Shown here: positions 28,444-38,399 of the stretch, in pieces | How positions within the stretch are numbered: the first letter of the stretch is position 1 | Layout of the letters: every line of letters begins with the position of its first letter | Origin: Massilia litorea | Lineage (GTDB): Bacteria; Pseudomonadota; Gammaproteobacteria; Burkholderiales; Burkholderiaceae_D | Assembly (NCBI RefSeq): GCF_015101885.1 | Contig: NZ_CP062941.1 | Location: forward strand, 806,001-870,000 | Direction of reading: 5' to 3' | DNA: 64,000 bases | Program-made: the position numbers and the translations under genes | The notes under the pieces: model-generated | Database searches by the model: none | Told to the model about the DNA's origin: nothing | Seen by the model: the letters and a program-made list of their open reading frames with translations, nothing else

Positions 28444-30546
28444 TCAATTAGCGGTGAACTTGAATTCCGTAATCTTACCCTGTGGCGTCTTGGTCTGGAG
28501 AGTGAAATCGCCCGGCGCGCATTGCGCATCCGGCGAGACCGTCATCTGGTGGAGGGTGCCGCCGGCCGCGAGCGTCGATGGAATCGTCGCCGGCGACAGT
28601 CCCGTGACCGACAATTTGGTCGCGGACGACACCGACACGCCGGTACCGAACGGCAGCGGATTGTTGTTGACGTCGGTCAGGCGGACCGACAGTGCACGCG
28701 CGGCGCAGCCCGTTCCTGCCAGTCCGGCGAGCGGGATCGAGGCGCCGTTGGCGTAGGTCGCGCCGGTACAGCTGCCGTTGTAGCAGACGTCGCTCAGCCG
28801 CGCATAGGAGCCGCTGAATACGATCTCGATGTCGCGGCGCAGGTAATTCAGGCCCCAGGCGCCATTGCCGACCGGCTTGTAGGTGCTGCTGTTGAAGGGG
28901 ATCGGCAGGTCGTTGTCGGCCGCTTCGTACACGCCGTTCAGGTTCGTGTCCAGGAACGGATCGGGCATGTCCGTAAACGGTTCGCCGCCGCTCGGGCAAG
29001 TGTCGACCAGTGGCCGGTAGCTGCCGGCCGGGCCGGTCCAGCCGGTGCAGCTGTACTGGCCGTCGCCGTTCATGTCGACGAAGTCCTCCACGCCCTGGAC
29101 GAAGGCCATCACGGTCACGCGGCCGGTCGCGGGACGCACGTTCTGGCCGACCAGGTCGACGGAGCAGTGGCCGTCGACCGTCACGCAGCCGCCCTGGGCC
29201 GAGCTGGCGACGGCGCCGCCTTCGGTCACGAAGTTGACCGCGGTGCCATCGGACACCTTGTTGCCGTACTGGTCAGCGAGGTAGACGGAAATCCCCACCG
29301 TCTCGCCCGTCACGTCCCAGGCCTCGAGATTGCGGAACGCCGGGCTCATCGTCATCGACTTCTGGATCGGCAGGCCGGTCGACACGATCAGGGTGTCCGA
29401 CAGGCCGGTGATGACGGAGCCGTTGCGGCTGGCGGAGGCCAGCACGCGCACCGGGGTCGGGATCGAGCCCGAGGCCACGGTCGTGGAGACCTTGCCCGAG
29501 GCGTCGGTGGTGGCGCGGATCGGGCTGACCGTCAGGCCGCCGGTGGCCGTGGTGGCACTGAAGTCGACGTCGACGCCGGCCAGGCCATTGCCCTGCTGGT
29601 CGACGACGCGGTAGTTCAATTGGGCCGATTCCGAACGGCCCTGGCCGCCCGAACCCTTGAGCACGATCGCGGTGCCGCTCAGGCTCGAACCCGAGAACTG
29701 GATCGCGCCGATATTGGCCGCGCTGACGTCGATGCCGATGGTCTGGCTCGAGTTGCCGATCGAAGCGGTGATGACGTCGCGCCCGAGCGTGCAGCCATTG
29801 TTGGTGTAGGTTGCCAGCTGCACGCCGTTGCTGATCGCGCCCGGCACCAGCGTCGCGCTACCGTTGCCGGCGCACAGCGAGGTCAGGCTCAGGCCGGTCG
29901 ATGCGGTGGCAGCCTGGCCATTGCTGGTGACCGGGATGTTCAGTGCCAGGGTGTTGAAGGCCGGCAGGCGGCCGGCCGGGGCCGGCGAGAACGACAGCGC
30001 GCCCACGGTCAGGGGCGCGGCGCCGATGGCGATGTTCAGGCCGGCGCTGCCGGTCTTGCTTTCGACGACGGAGGTCGCGGTCAGGGCGAGCGCGCCCGCG
30101 GTGGTGTAGGTGGCCGGCTTGATCGTCACGACGGCCACGCCGTTGGCGTCGGTCAGGGCCGAACCGGTGTCCGGCGTAAAGGCGACCATGCCCGCGGTCG
30201 CGGTGGCGAACTGGACGATCGCGCCGACGGCGGGCTTGCCGGACGGGGTGAGGACGGTTGCCTTCAGCGTCGCGCTCTGGCCGCCGGACAGGCTCGTGAC
30301 CGGCTGGTTGGTGCCGTCCGTCATCGTCAGGCTGACCTTGGTGTCAGCGGTGGCGGTGGTGCCCGTGCCGGTGCCGGTGCCGGTGCCGCCGGTACCGGTG
30401 TTGCCCGTGGCGCCGGATGCGGCCGGCACCGCGCCGGGATTGCCGCCACCGCCGCCACAGGCGCTCAACACTGCGGCGGCGATCAGGGTCAGGACCGCCA
30501 CGCGCTTGATGCCGGCGGAAGGATGGTGGGTCGATGCTGTCAGCAT
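28444..30546 (-). CDS. Large lipoprotein with bacterial Ig-like repeats and a calcium-loop motif
   Basis: The 700-residue product carries the lipoprotein signal [19 protein letters not shown], with lipobox LSAC. A Gly/Thr linker (GTGTGTGTG) follows. Several Ig-like domains of the Big_1/invasin type come next, recognisable by alternating [21 protein letters not shown] and [12 protein letters not shown] patterns. Near residue 480-530 it has [10 protein letters not shown] and [14 protein letters not shown], which resemble EF-hand/dockerin calcium loops. It is probably a surface or periplasmic adhesin-like structural protein; no enzyme domain is seen. It sits between pilQ and aroKB, which adjoin in many relatives, and a terminator separates it from pilQ. 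Confidence 0.8.
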   Translation of the reverse strand: MLTASTHHPSAGIKRVAVLTLIAAAVLSACGGGGGNPGAVPAASGATGNTGTGGTGTGTGTGTTATADTKVSLTMTDGTNQPVTSLSGGQSATLKATVLTPSGKPAVGAIVQFATATAGMVAFTPDTGSALTDANGVAVVTIKPATYTTAGALALTATSVVESKTGSAGLNIAIGAAPLTVGALSFSPAPAGRLPAFNTLALNIPVTSNGQAATASTGLSLTSLCAGNGSATLVPGAISNGVQLATYTNNGCTLGRDVITASIGNSSQTIGIDVSAANIGAIQFSGSSLSGTAIVLKGSGGQGRSESAQLNYRVVDQQGNGLAGVDVDFSATTATGGLTVSPIRATTDASGKVSTTVASGSIPTPVRVLASASRNGSVITGLSDTLIVSTGLPIQKSMTMSPAFRNLEAWDVTGETVGISVYLADQYGNKVSDGTAVNFVTEGGAVASSAQGGCVTVDGHCSVDLVGQNVRPATGRVTVMAFVQGVEDFVDMNGDGQYSCTGWTGPAGSYRPLVDTCPSGGEPFTDMPDPFLDTNLNGVYEAADNDLPIPFNSSTYKPVGNGAWGLNYLRRDIEIVFSGSYARLSDVCYNGSCTGATYANGASIPLAGLAGTGCAARALSVRLTDVNNNPLPFGTGVSVSSATKLSVTGLSPATIPSTLAAGGTLHQMTVSPDAQCAPGDFTLQTKTPQGKITEFKFTAN

Positions 30547-30574
30547 GTTGTTGTTCCTATTCTTTTTCAGCTGT

Positions 30575-30610
30575 AAAAAATGCCGGAACGTCGGGAGGAC
30601 GGTCCGGCAT
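30575..30610 (-). terminator. Intrinsic terminator of the pilMNOPQ operon
   Basis: ATGCCGGA (30580-30587) pairs with TCCGGCAT (30603-30610). On the minus strand the stem runs into TTTTTAC. It lies 45 bases after the pilQ stop and before the lipoprotein gene. Confidence 0.82.
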
Positions 30611-30654
30611 CGGTGTCAGGTGTTGTCTGGCTCGATATGGATCAAGGTCCCGGA

Positions 30655-32823
30655 TCAGCGTCCGGATGCCACGCGGTCGGCGACGATCTTCGGCGTGATG
30701 AACACCAGCAGTTCGGTCTTCGCGCTCTCGCGGCCCTGGGTCTTGAACAGGTAGCCGAGCACCGGAACGTCGCCCAGCAGCGGCACCTTGCTCACGTTGC
30801 TGCGCTCGGTCTGCTGGTAGATACCGCCCAGCACCACGGTGCCGCCGTTTTCGACCATGACCTTGGTTTTCACGTGCTGGGTGTTGATGGCGAAGCCGGC
30901 GCGCGTTTCCTCGCCCTTCGAATCCTTGCTCACGTCCACTTCCAGCACCACGTTGCCGTCCGGCGTGATCTGCGGGATCACTTCCAGGCGCAGGTTCGCC
31001 TTCTTGAATTCGATCGAGGTGGCGCCGCTCGAGGAGGCGACCTGGTACGGCAGTTCGATACCCTGCTCGATCACGGCCACCATCTTGTCTTCGGTGACCA
31101 CGCGCGGGCTGGAGATGATCTTGCCCTTGCCGTCCGCTTCCAGCGCCGACAGTTCCAGGTTCAGGAAGCGATTGTCGGCCGAGGAGAACAGGGAGAAGGC
31201 CAGGCTCGGCGCCGAGATGCCGCCGATCGCCGCCGCCGGCAGGTTCACCATCGTCGTATTCGTGTAGGCATCGCCGTTGTCCGGGGTCTGGCCCGTGACC
31301 TGGCCGACGCCGGTCAGGTTGCCGCCGATGGCGACGCGGTTGTTGCCGCCGATGCCGTAGCCGGCATCGCCGCCGCGCACGCCGCGCATGTCGCCAAAGC
31401 CGATCTTGGCGCCCAGGTTGCGCGAGAAGCCATCGTTCGCCTCGACCAGGCGGGCTTCGATCAGGACCTGCTTCGATGCCACGTCGGTCTTCTGGATCAG
31501 CATCCGGATGTCTTCGATCTTCGAGGCGATGTCGGTCACGAACAGCTGGTTCGTGCGCGGATCGATGATCGCGCTGCCGCGCTTGGACAGCACGCGGTTG
31601 CGGTCGGCGCCGCTTGCCGCGCCGCCGTTCGCGTCCAGGCCGAACACGGTGCGGAAGGATTCGGCTTTCTGGTAGTTCAGCTGGAAGATTTCGGACTTCA
31701 GCGGCTCGAGGTCCGAGATCTGGGCGCGTTGCTCGAGTTCGAGCTTTTCCTTGGTCAGCAGTTCTTCCCTCGGCGCGATCCAGATGACGCTGCCGTTCTT
31801 GCGCATGTCCAGGCCCTTCGACTGCAGGATCACGTCCAGCGCCTGGTCCCAGGGCACGTCCTTCAGGCGCAGGGTCAGGCTGCCGGTGACGGAATCGCTG
31901 GCGATGATGTTCAGGCCCGAAATATCGGCCACGGCCTGCAGCGCCGCGCGCACTTCGATGTTCTGGAAGTCGAAGCTGATCTTCTCGCCGCGGTAACCCT
32001 GCGCGCCCTTCGCCAGCTTGTTCGGGTCTTCCTTCACCGGACGCACGGCCACGACCAGCTGGGTGTCGCTCTGGTAGACCGACTGTTCCCACTGTCCTTG
32101 CGCTTCGATGATCATGCGCACGTTGGCGCCGTTGCTGCTCGTCGTCACGCGCGACACCGGGGTGCCGAAATCGGTGACGTCCAGGCGCCGGCGCAGGGTT
32201 TCCGGCAGGCCGATGTTCATGAAGTCCACCTGCACCTTGTTGCCGAGCTGGCGCACGTCGACGGCGACCGCATTGTTCGGCAGGTCGACCACGACCCGGC
32301 CTTCGCCTTCGTTACCTCGGCGGAAGTCGAGGTTGCGCAAGGTCTGGCGCGGCCCTGCGGCTGCGCTCTGCGCGCCCGGCGCCGGGGCCGCGGCGAGCGG
32401 CGCGGCAGCCGCACCGGCGCCGGCCACGGTGACCACGACCGACTTGCCGTCGATCGCCGTCGAATAGCTGGCCGGACGTTTCAGATTCATCACCAGGCGG
32501 GTGCGTTCGCCGGCCTGCACCACGTTCACGCCGCGCACTTCGCCCAGGTTGATGTCCTGCGCATTCTGGCCGGTGGCATTCGTCGTGGCGCCGAAGTCGA
32601 GCGCGATGCGCGCCGGATTCGTGATCGCAAAGCCGAGCGGCAATTTGGTCGGGGCGTTTTTCATCGCGATGTTGACCACCACGTTCGCGCCCTGCTGGTT
32701 GGCGCTGATCGATTCGATGGCGTTATCTTGAGCCTGGGCCGCGCCTGCGCCGAGCGCCAGCAATACCGGCACCAGCAGCGTGCCGACGGCGCGCTTCAGG
32801 TTCATCATTGCGAATGGGGTCAT
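30655..32823 (-). CDS. pilQ: Type IV pilus secretin PilQ
   Basis: PilQ forms the outer-membrane pore for type IV pili. The 722-residue precursor has a signal peptide ending LALGAGAAQAQ. AMIN-type domains follow at about 35-290, then the N0/STN domain starting near 310 (ISFDFQNIEVRAALQAVADI), an N1 domain and the C-terminal secretin domain with VLIEARLVEANDGFSRNLG. The ATG at 32823 overlaps the pilP stop by four bases and has AAGGAG eight bases upstream, so it is preferred over MMNLK at 32808. Confidence 0.96.
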   Translation of the reverse strand: MTPFAMMNLKRAVGTLLVPVLLALGAGAAQAQDNAIESISANQQGANVVVNIAMKNAPTKLPLGFAITNPARIALDFGATTNATGQNAQDINLGEVRGVNVVQAGERTRLVMNLKRPASYSTAIDGKSVVVTVAGAGAAAAPLAAAPAPGAQSAAAGPRQTLRNLDFRRGNEGEGRVVVDLPNNAVAVDVRQLGNKVQVDFMNIGLPETLRRRLDVTDFGTPVSRVTTSSNGANVRMIIEAQGQWEQSVYQSDTQLVVAVRPVKEDPNKLAKGAQGYRGEKISFDFQNIEVRAALQAVADISGLNIIASDSVTGSLTLRLKDVPWDQALDVILQSKGLDMRKNGSVIWIAPREELLTKEKLELEQRAQISDLEPLKSEIFQLNYQKAESFRTVFGLDANGGAASGADRNRVLSKRGSAIIDPRTNQLFVTDIASKIEDIRMLIQKTDVASKQVLIEARLVEANDGFSRNLGAKIGFGDMRGVRGGDAGYGIGGNNRVAIGGNLTGVGQVTGQTPDNGDAYTNTTMVNLPAAAIGGISAPSLAFSLFSSADNRFLNLELSALEADGKGKIISSPRVVTEDKMVAVIEQGIELPYQVASSSGATSIEFKKANLRLEVIPQITPDGNVVLEVDVSKDSKGEETRAGFAINTQHVKTKVMVENGGTVVLGGIYQQTERSNVSKVPLLGDVPVLGYLFKTQGRESAKTELLVFITPKIVADRVASGR

Positions 32824-33371
32824 TTCCCGATCTCCTTACTTTCCTGCAACTCCAGCTTCGATATCCGCTCGACCCAATCGCCGCCAGCGTCCTGTACCAT
32901 TTCCCGGATTTCCACGGCCGCCGGGGTCACGCGCGTTACCTGGCCAAAGTTCTGGCCCAGGCGCTGTCCTGCCCGCACGCGGTAGACACTGCGCTCGATC
33001 TGCACCAGGGCAAAGCTGACGCCGCCCTTTTGCATCATACCGACCATCCTCATGGTATCGAGAGGATAGTTCTCCAAGGCTTCACGGGGACGATTCAAGT
33101 CCGGCCGGGCCGCGTACGGCTGCCCCGCATTCGGTTGCGCGGCGGCCAGCACGCCCGGTCCCGCCAGCTTGTCGGCGCTGAAGGGATCCGGCGCCTGGGC
33201 GCCGTTATAGGCGTACGGCAGGAATTCCTTGGACTCCGGCAGCGGTTTCACCGACGGCCTGGTTTGCGCCTTCGTCTCTTCCATCCAGGTGCGCACTTCG
33301 CGCACGTCGCTGTCGCCGCAGCCGGCCAGCAGCACGGTCATCAAGGCCGGCACGATCAGGTTCTTCATCAT
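32820..33371 (-). CDS. pilP: Type IV pilus lipoprotein PilP
   Basis: This 183-residue protein has the lipoprotein signal MMKNLIVPALMTVLLAGC and a folded C-terminal domain containing RMVGMMQKGGVSFALVQIE and VYRVRAGQRLGQNFG, characteristic of PilP. It links the inner-membrane PilMNO complex to the PilQ secretin. It overlaps pilO and pilQ by four bases each, indicating tight translational coupling. Confidence 0.95.
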   Translation of the reverse strand: MMKNLIVPALMTVLLAGCGDSDVREVRTWMEETKAQTRPSVKPLPESKEFLPYAYNGAQAPDPFSADKLAGPGVLAAAQPNAGQPYAARPDLNRPREALENYPLDTMRMVGMMQKGGVSFALVQIERSVYRVRAGQRLGQNFGQVTRVTPAAVEIREMVQDAGGDWVERISKLELQESKEIGK

Positions 33372-34042
33372 GGCGCGCCCTCCGCTTTCTTGTTCTTCTT
33401 CGCCTTCAGGCGCGCCGCTTTCTGCGTGGCCAGTTCATCGGCGTCGAGGTAGCGGAAGGTCTTCGCGATCGCGTCCAGGGTCAGGACGCCATCCTTGTCG
33501 GTTTTCAGGCGCATGTTGTTGAGCGTGACGATGCGCGGCAGATGCGCCATGTCGGCCGCGAAGGCGCCCAGGTCGTGGTAACTGCCGGAGAGTTCGATCG
33601 CGATCGGCAATTCGGCGTAGTAGTCGCGCACGACGACCTGGTCGGGACGGAACAGCTTGAATTGCAAACCGCGGCCGACGCCGGCCTGGTTGATGTCGGA
33701 GAGCAGCGCGGCCATCTCGGCCTTGCTCGGCAACTGCTTTTCCAGGCGCTCGACCGACCGGTCGACCTGGATCTTCTGCGCCTGCAGCGCTTCCAGGTTC
33801 ACCGCCTGCGCGATTTTCGAACGGTATTCGTCGCGCAGCGTCGATTCCTGGGCCGCCAGCGACTCCTGGGTCTCGAACTGCCCGCTCCAGTACAGGAAAT
33901 AGCCGGCAATGACGACCAGCGCCATCGCGCCGGCCGCGCACAGCAGGCGCGGCGCCAGCGGCCACAGGCCCGGCGGGCGGCCCTGCAGCCCCTGGAATTG
34001 CGCCGACAGCTCGGCGCCCAGTTGTTTCAGGTCGATGTTCAT
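33368..34042 (-). CDS. pilO: Type IV pilus inner-membrane protein PilO
   Basis: This 224-residue protein has a short cytoplasmic N-terminus, one membrane helix (AGAMALVVIAGYFLYW), a periplasmic coiled coil at about 60-105 and a ferredoxin-like domain ending in a Lys/Ala-rich tail. It pairs with PilN in the alignment complex. The basic tail (ARLKAKKNKKAEGAP) is longer than I would expect for the fold itself. Its ATG overlaps the pilN stop. Confidence 0.94.
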   Translation of the reverse strand: MNIDLKQLGAELSAQFQGLQGRPPGLWPLAPRLLCAAGAMALVVIAGYFLYWSGQFETQESLAAQESTLRDEYRSKIAQAVNLEALQAQKIQVDRSVERLEKQLPSKAEMAALLSDINQAGVGRGLQFKLFRPDQVVVRDYYAELPIAIELSGSYHDLGAFAADMAHLPRIVTLNNMRLKTDKDGVLTLDAIAKTFRYLDADELATQKAARLKAKKNKKAEGAP

Positions 34043-34683
34043 GGCTTGTTCTCTCCCGCTTTCGCTTCCGTCCTGGCGATGCCGGCCAGCGGGGCCTTCT
34101 TGCCGTCTGCCGCTTCTTCGGTGTCGCGGGCACGCTTGATGGCCACCGCCAGCGTGAACTCGACCGCCTTGCGCACGAGCTTGTTCTGGGTCAGCGTGGC
34201 CGCCTTGACCTCGGTGAGTTCGGGACGCTCGAGCCAGGGCGAATTGCCAGACAGGTTGCGCAGCAGCTCGGCCACGCGTTCCTGCGACTGCGCATAACCA
34301 TTCAGGACCACGCGCTGGCCGCTCTGCTCGAAGGATTTCAGGTAGACGCCTTCCGGCGTCTGGCGCACCAGTTCGTCGAACAGGTAGACCGGCTGGTTGC
34401 GGTCGCCCTGCAAGTCTTCCACCGCCTGCTGCCGCGATTTCAGGGCATTGATTTCTTCCTTCAGGGTGGCGATGTCCTTGATCTTCTTGTCGAGTTCGGC
34501 GTTCTCGGTGGACAGCGCGGCATTGCGCTGTTCCTGGATCGCGATGCGGCTGGCGTTCCAGCCGCCGACCAGCAGCACCACGGCCACGCCCAGCAGGCCG
34601 CCGAGCACCAGCATGGCGATGAAAGCCGCCTGTTTCTGTTTGCGTTTCGCTTCCCGGTGCGGGAGCAGGTTAATCCGGATCAT
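34039..34683 (-). CDS. pilN: Type IV pilus inner-membrane protein PilN
   Basis: PilN starts MIRINLLPHREAKRKQKQ, whose INLLPHR stretch is the family motif that docks into the PilM groove. A membrane helix lies at about 24-42, then a coiled coil with TLKEEINALKSRQQAVEDLQ and a ferredoxin-like domain. Its ATG shares a base with the pilM stop (TGATG). Confidence 0.95.
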   Translation of the reverse strand: MIRINLLPHREAKRKQKQAAFIAMLVLGGLLGVAVVLLVGGWNASRIAIQEQRNAALSTENAELDKKIKDIATLKEEINALKSRQQAVEDLQGDRNQPVYLFDELVRQTPEGVYLKSFEQSGQRVVLNGYAQSQERVAELLRNLSGNSPWLERPELTEVKAATLTQNKLVRKAVEFTLAVAIKRARDTEEAADGKKAPLAGIARTEAKAGENKP

Positions 34684-35747
34684 CAGCCAAACCTCCGCAG
34701 GCCGAGGCCGCAGGCAACCAGGTAGGACGCGCCGTCGGCGCGCACTTGCGCTTCGCGCAAGCCGGGGGCCAGCAGCATGCCGTCGAAGGGCGTCACTTGC
34801 GCGGTCGGGATGCGCGTGCGGCCGCCGATCAGCTCGACCAGGCCGGGCAGCGGGGCGCTGCCGCCGGCCAGCCAGATCTGGTCGATGCGGGTATACGGCG
34901 TCGAGGTGAAGAAGAACTGGATCGCGCGCGTCACTTCCAGCGCGGCGCTTTCCAGGAATGGCGTCAATACGTCGGCGCGGAAGTTTTCCGGCAAATCGCC
35001 GGATTTCTTGCGCGTTTCCGCTTCCTCGTAGGCCAGGCCGTAGCTGCGCACGATTTCCTGGGTCAGCGTGTTGCCGCCGAAAGCCTGCTCTTTCTCGTAG
35101 ACGGTGTCGCCGTTGTGCAGCATCGATACGTGGGTGATGCCGGCGCCGATCTGGAACAGGGCGACGATCTTGTCCTTGCCTGCAGGTGCGGCGCGCTCGA
35201 GGGCGGCACGCGCGGCGTAGGATTCGATGTCCATCACGGTGGCCGTCAGGCCGGCCGCTTCGGCGATCGCCACCCGGTCCTCGACCTTTTCGCGGCGCGC
35301 AGCGGCCAGCATCACTTCCATGTCGTCGGGAGAATTCGGCGCCGGGCCGACCACGTCGAAGTCCAGGCTCACTTCGTCGAGCGCGAACGGGATGTACTGG
35401 CTGGCTTCGGATTCGACCTGCACTTCCAGCTGGTCTTCGGCCATGCCGGCCGGCAGGATGATTTTTTTCGTGATGACCGACGCAGGCGGCATGCCGAGCG
35501 CGACGTTCTTGGCGCGGGTGCCGCTTTTCTTCCAGATGCGGCGCACGGCCTCGGCCACCTGGTCGAAGTTTTCGATATTCCCGTCGACCACGGCGCCGCG
35601 CGGCAGCGCCTCGAACGCGTGGCGCTCCAGGCGCAGCACGCCCTTGCCGGCATCGGCCAGCTCGACCAGGCGCAGGCCCGAGGTGCTGATGTCGAGTCCG
35701 GCAAGCGGCGGGCTCGACTTACCGAACAAGGAACCCAGATTGATCAC
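34683..35747 (-). CDS. pilM: Type IV pilus actin-like ATPase PilM
   Basis: The 354-residue protein is a cytoplasmic actin-fold ATPase that binds the PilN tail. Visible are LAGLDISTSGLRLVEL near the N-terminus (phosphate 1 motif), QIGAGITHVSML and IWLAGGSAPLPGLVELI (adenosine motif). The start is GTG at 35747 (reading VINLGSLFGKSS) with GAGGAG seven bases upstream, better than any ATG in the frame. It heads pilMNOPQ, and the promoter should lie in the gap shared with mrcA. Confidence 0.95.
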   Translation of the reverse strand: MINLGSLFGKSSPPLAGLDISTSGLRLVELADAGKGVLRLERHAFEALPRGAVVDGNIENFDQVAEAVRRIWKKSGTRAKNVALGMPPASVITKKIILPAGMAEDQLEVQVESEASQYIPFALDEVSLDFDVVGPAPNSPDDMEVMLAAARREKVEDRVAIAEAAGLTATVMDIESYAARAALERAAPAGKDKIVALFQIGAGITHVSMLHNGDTVYEKEQAFGGNTLTQEIVRSYGLAYEEAETRKKSGDLPENFRADVLTPFLESAALEVTRAIQFFFTSTPYTRIDQIWLAGGSAPLPGLVELIGGRTRIPTAQVTPFDGMLLAPGLREAQVRADGASYLVACGLGLRRFG

Positions 35748-36055
35748 GCGCCTACTCCTCAGCTGCGGCCCGGATGCCGGGCCAATGTCGTTCAATGCCC
35801 GCGTGCGGGAAAATCTTGTAGTGAAATCTTTAGTTACTGCATATTTATGAGGCAGTACATTAAATCGTAGCGGCAATAGTGCGCCTCGACAAGATATTTC
35901 TACACTGGAACATTACAATCCGGCGGGGATGCCACAGTCTGATATTCCCGTGTTAATACCCCTTGTCATGCATGCCACACACTGCTTGTGGATGAGTCCG
36001 CGCCACCATGGAAGGGGGTGCCTTATAATGAGGCGGATCAATTTTGCGAGTCAGC
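35748..36055. other. Divergent promoter region of pilM and mrcA
   Basis: This 308-base gap is AT-rich around 35820-35880 and codes for nothing convincing. A TATAAT lies near the mrcA side (36024-36029). On the pilM side the minus strand carries CATAAATATGC, but no confident -35/-10 pair. A small GC-rich hairpin, CCCGC-GT-GCGGG, lies at about 35803-35814. Confidence 0.4.
36024..36029 (+). promoter_or_regulatory. Candidate -10 element for mrcA
   Basis: A perfect TATAAT sits 26 bases before the ATG at 36056, giving a predicted leader of about 20 bases. The -35 position (around 36001) has no match to TTGACA. Confidence 0.4.
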
Positions 36056-38398
36056 ATGAAATCTTCCCAAACGACGAATTCCCCGGCACCGAAGAAATAC
36101 AGTCCGAAGCGCCTGGTCCTGATGGCTTTTGCCGCGCTGGGCGGGCTCGCCCTGACCGGCGTGCTGGTGGTCGTGTTCGCGCTGGCCATGGCCTACCCGA
36201 ACCTGCCGGCCCTCGACACCATCACCGACTACCGGCCCAAGATGCCGCTGCGGATTTTTACCGCCGATAACGTCCTCATCGGCGAATTCGGCGAGGAGCG
36301 CCGCACCCTGGTGCGTTTCAAGGAAATCCCGGACGTCATGAAAAAGGCGGTGCTCTCGATCGAGGACGACCGTTTCTACCAGCACGGCGGCGTCGACTAC
36401 ATGGGCGTGCTGCGCGCAGCCCTGCACAATGCCGCAGGCAGCGGCGCGCGCCAGGGCGCCTCGACGATCACGCAGCAGGTCGCGCGCAACTTCTTCCTGT
36501 CGTCCGAGCAGACCCTGAAACGCAAGGCCTACGAGGCCCTGCTGGCGTGGAAAATCGAAAAGAACCTGACCAAGGACCAGATCCTCGAGGTCTACATGAA
36601 CCAGATCTACCTGGGCCAGCGCGCCTTCGGCTTCCAGTCGGCGGCCCAGATCTATTTCGGCAAGGACCTGCGCGACATCAGCGTCGCCGAAGCGGCCATG
36701 CTGGCCGGCCTGCCGAAAGCGCCGTCGGCCTACAACCCGGTGGTCAACCCGACCCGCGCCCGCACCCGCCAGCAGTACATCCTGCAGCGCATGCATTCGC
36801 TCGGCTACATCACGGATGCGCAGTTCGAGACGGCGAAAAACGAAGAACTGAAAGTCAAGTCCGACAGCACCGCCTTCGGCGTACACGCCGAATACGTGGC
36901 CGAGATGGCGCGCCAGCTGGTGTATGAACAATTTAAAGAGGACACGTATACGCGCGGCCTGAACGTGTTCACCACGATCACCAAGGCCGACCAGGACGCG
37001 GCCTACCTCGCCCTGCGCCGCGGCGTGATGGACTACGAGCGCCGGCACCCCTACCGCGGCCCGGAATCGTATATCGAGATCCCGACCGACAAGACCGAAG
37101 CCGACGAGGCGATCGAAGCGGAACTGGCCGAGAAGCCCGACAGCGACGACATCGTGGCCGCCGTCGTGCTGACGGCCTCGCCGTCGAGTGTGAGCGCCGT
37201 GCTGGCCTCGGGCGAGGAAATCAAGATCACCGGCCCCGGCCTGTCCTTCGCGTCGAGCTGGCTGTCGGCGAAGGCGGCGCCGAACCGCCGCATCCGCCGC
37301 GGCGCGCTGATCCGCGTCACGCAGGACGGTGGCGACGGCTGGAAGATCACGCAGATGCCGGAAGTCGAATCGGCCTTCGTTGCGGCCAACACCGAGGACG
37401 GCGCGATCCGCGCCCTGGTCGGCGGCTTCGACTACAACCGCAACAAATTCAATCACGTCACGCAAGCCTGGCGCCAGCCGGGTTCCTCGTTCAAGCCGTT
37501 CATCTATTCCGCTTCCCTGGAACGCGGCCTGTCGCCATCGACCCTGATCAACGACGCGCCGATCTCCTTCGACGCCGGCCAGACCGGCGGCCAGGCCTGG
37601 GAGCCGAAGAACTACGACGCGAAATACGAAGGTCCGATGACGATGCGGCGCGGCCTGACCAAGTCGAAGAACATGATCTCGATCCGCATCCTGAACCGCA
37701 TCGGCGCGCGCTACGGCCAGGAATACGCGACCCGCTTCGGCTTCGATCCGGAAAAGAACCCGCCGTACCTGACGCTGGCCCTGGGCGCCGGCGCCACCAC
37801 GCCGCTGCAGATGGCCGGCGCGTATGCCGTCTTCGCCAACGGCGGCTACCGCGTCAGCCCCTACCTGATCTCGAAGGTGACCGACAGCGCCGGTAAAGTG
37901 CTGTCCGAAGCGCGTCCCGAGCGCGCCGGCACGGAAGCGAACCGCGTGATCGACGCGCGCAACGCCTTCCTGATGGACAGCATGCTCAAGGACGTGGCGC
38001 GCTACGGCACCGCGGCCAAGGCGCAGGCGACGCTGAAACGCACCGACATCGCCGGTAAAACCGGCACCACCAACGACTCGATCGACGCCTGGTTCGCCGG
38101 CTACCAGCCGAAGGTGGTCGGAATTGCCTGGATGGGCTATGACCAGCCGAAGAACCTGGGCAACAAGGAAACCGGCGGCGGCCTGGCATTACCGATCTGG
38201 ATCGGCTACATGCAGACGGCCCTGAAATCGGTGCCGGTCGAGGAACGCCCGGTGCCGCCGGGGCTGATCATGGCCAATGGCGAGTACTACTATGCCGAGA
38301 ATCCGCCGGGAACGGGCGTGCAGTCGCTCGACGTGGGAACGACGCCGGCGCCGGCGCAGCAGAAGGCGCAGGACGCGGTCAAGAACGAGTTGTTTTGA
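36056..38398 (+). CDS. mrcA: Penicillin-binding protein 1A
   Basis: This 780-residue class A PBP builds peptidoglycan. After a basic cytoplasmic tail and one membrane helix (about 23-47), the GT51 glycosyltransferase domain shows SIEDDRFYQHGG with the catalytic Glu, GASTITQQVARNFFL and KNLTKDQILEVYMNQIYLG. An OB-like insert follows, then the transpeptidase domain with the SxxK serine in QPGSSFKPF, SKN in LTKSKNM and the KTGTT box near residue 665. All catalytic motifs are present. ATG at 36056 was chosen over an upstream TTG at 36044. It is divergent from pilM, the usual order. Confidence 0.97.
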   Translation: MKSSQTTNSPAPKKYSPKRLVLMAFAALGGLALTGVLVVVFALAMAYPNLPALDTITDYRPKMPLRIFTADNVLIGEFGEERRTLVRFKEIPDVMKKAVLSIEDDRFYQHGGVDYMGVLRAALHNAAGSGARQGASTITQQVARNFFLSSEQTLKRKAYEALLAWKIEKNLTKDQILEVYMNQIYLGQRAFGFQSAAQIYFGKDLRDISVAEAAMLAGLPKAPSAYNPVVNPTRARTRQQYILQRMHSLGYITDAQFETAKNEELKVKSDSTAFGVHAEYVAEMARQLVYEQFKEDTYTRGLNVFTTITKADQDAAYLALRRGVMDYERRHPYRGPESYIEIPTDKTEADEAIEAELAEKPDSDDIVAAVVLTASPSSVSAVLASGEEIKITGPGLSFASSWLSAKAAPNRRIRRGALIRVTQDGGDGWKITQMPEVESAFVAANTEDGAIRALVGGFDYNRNKFNHVTQAWRQPGSSFKPFIYSASLERGLSPSTLINDAPISFDAGQTGGQAWEPKNYDAKYEGPMTMRRGLTKSKNMISIRILNRIGARYGQEYATRFGFDPEKNPPYLTLALGAGATTPLQMAGAYAVFANGGYRVSPYLISKVTDSAGKVLSEARPERAGTEANRVIDARNAFLMDSMLKDVARYGTAAKAQATLKRTDIAGKTGTTNDSIDAWFAGYQPKVVGIAWMGYDQPKNLGNKETGGGLALPIWIGYMQTALKSVPVEERPVPPGLIMANGEYYYAENPPGTGVQSLDVGTTPAPAQQKAQDAVKNELF

Positions 38399-38399
38399 A

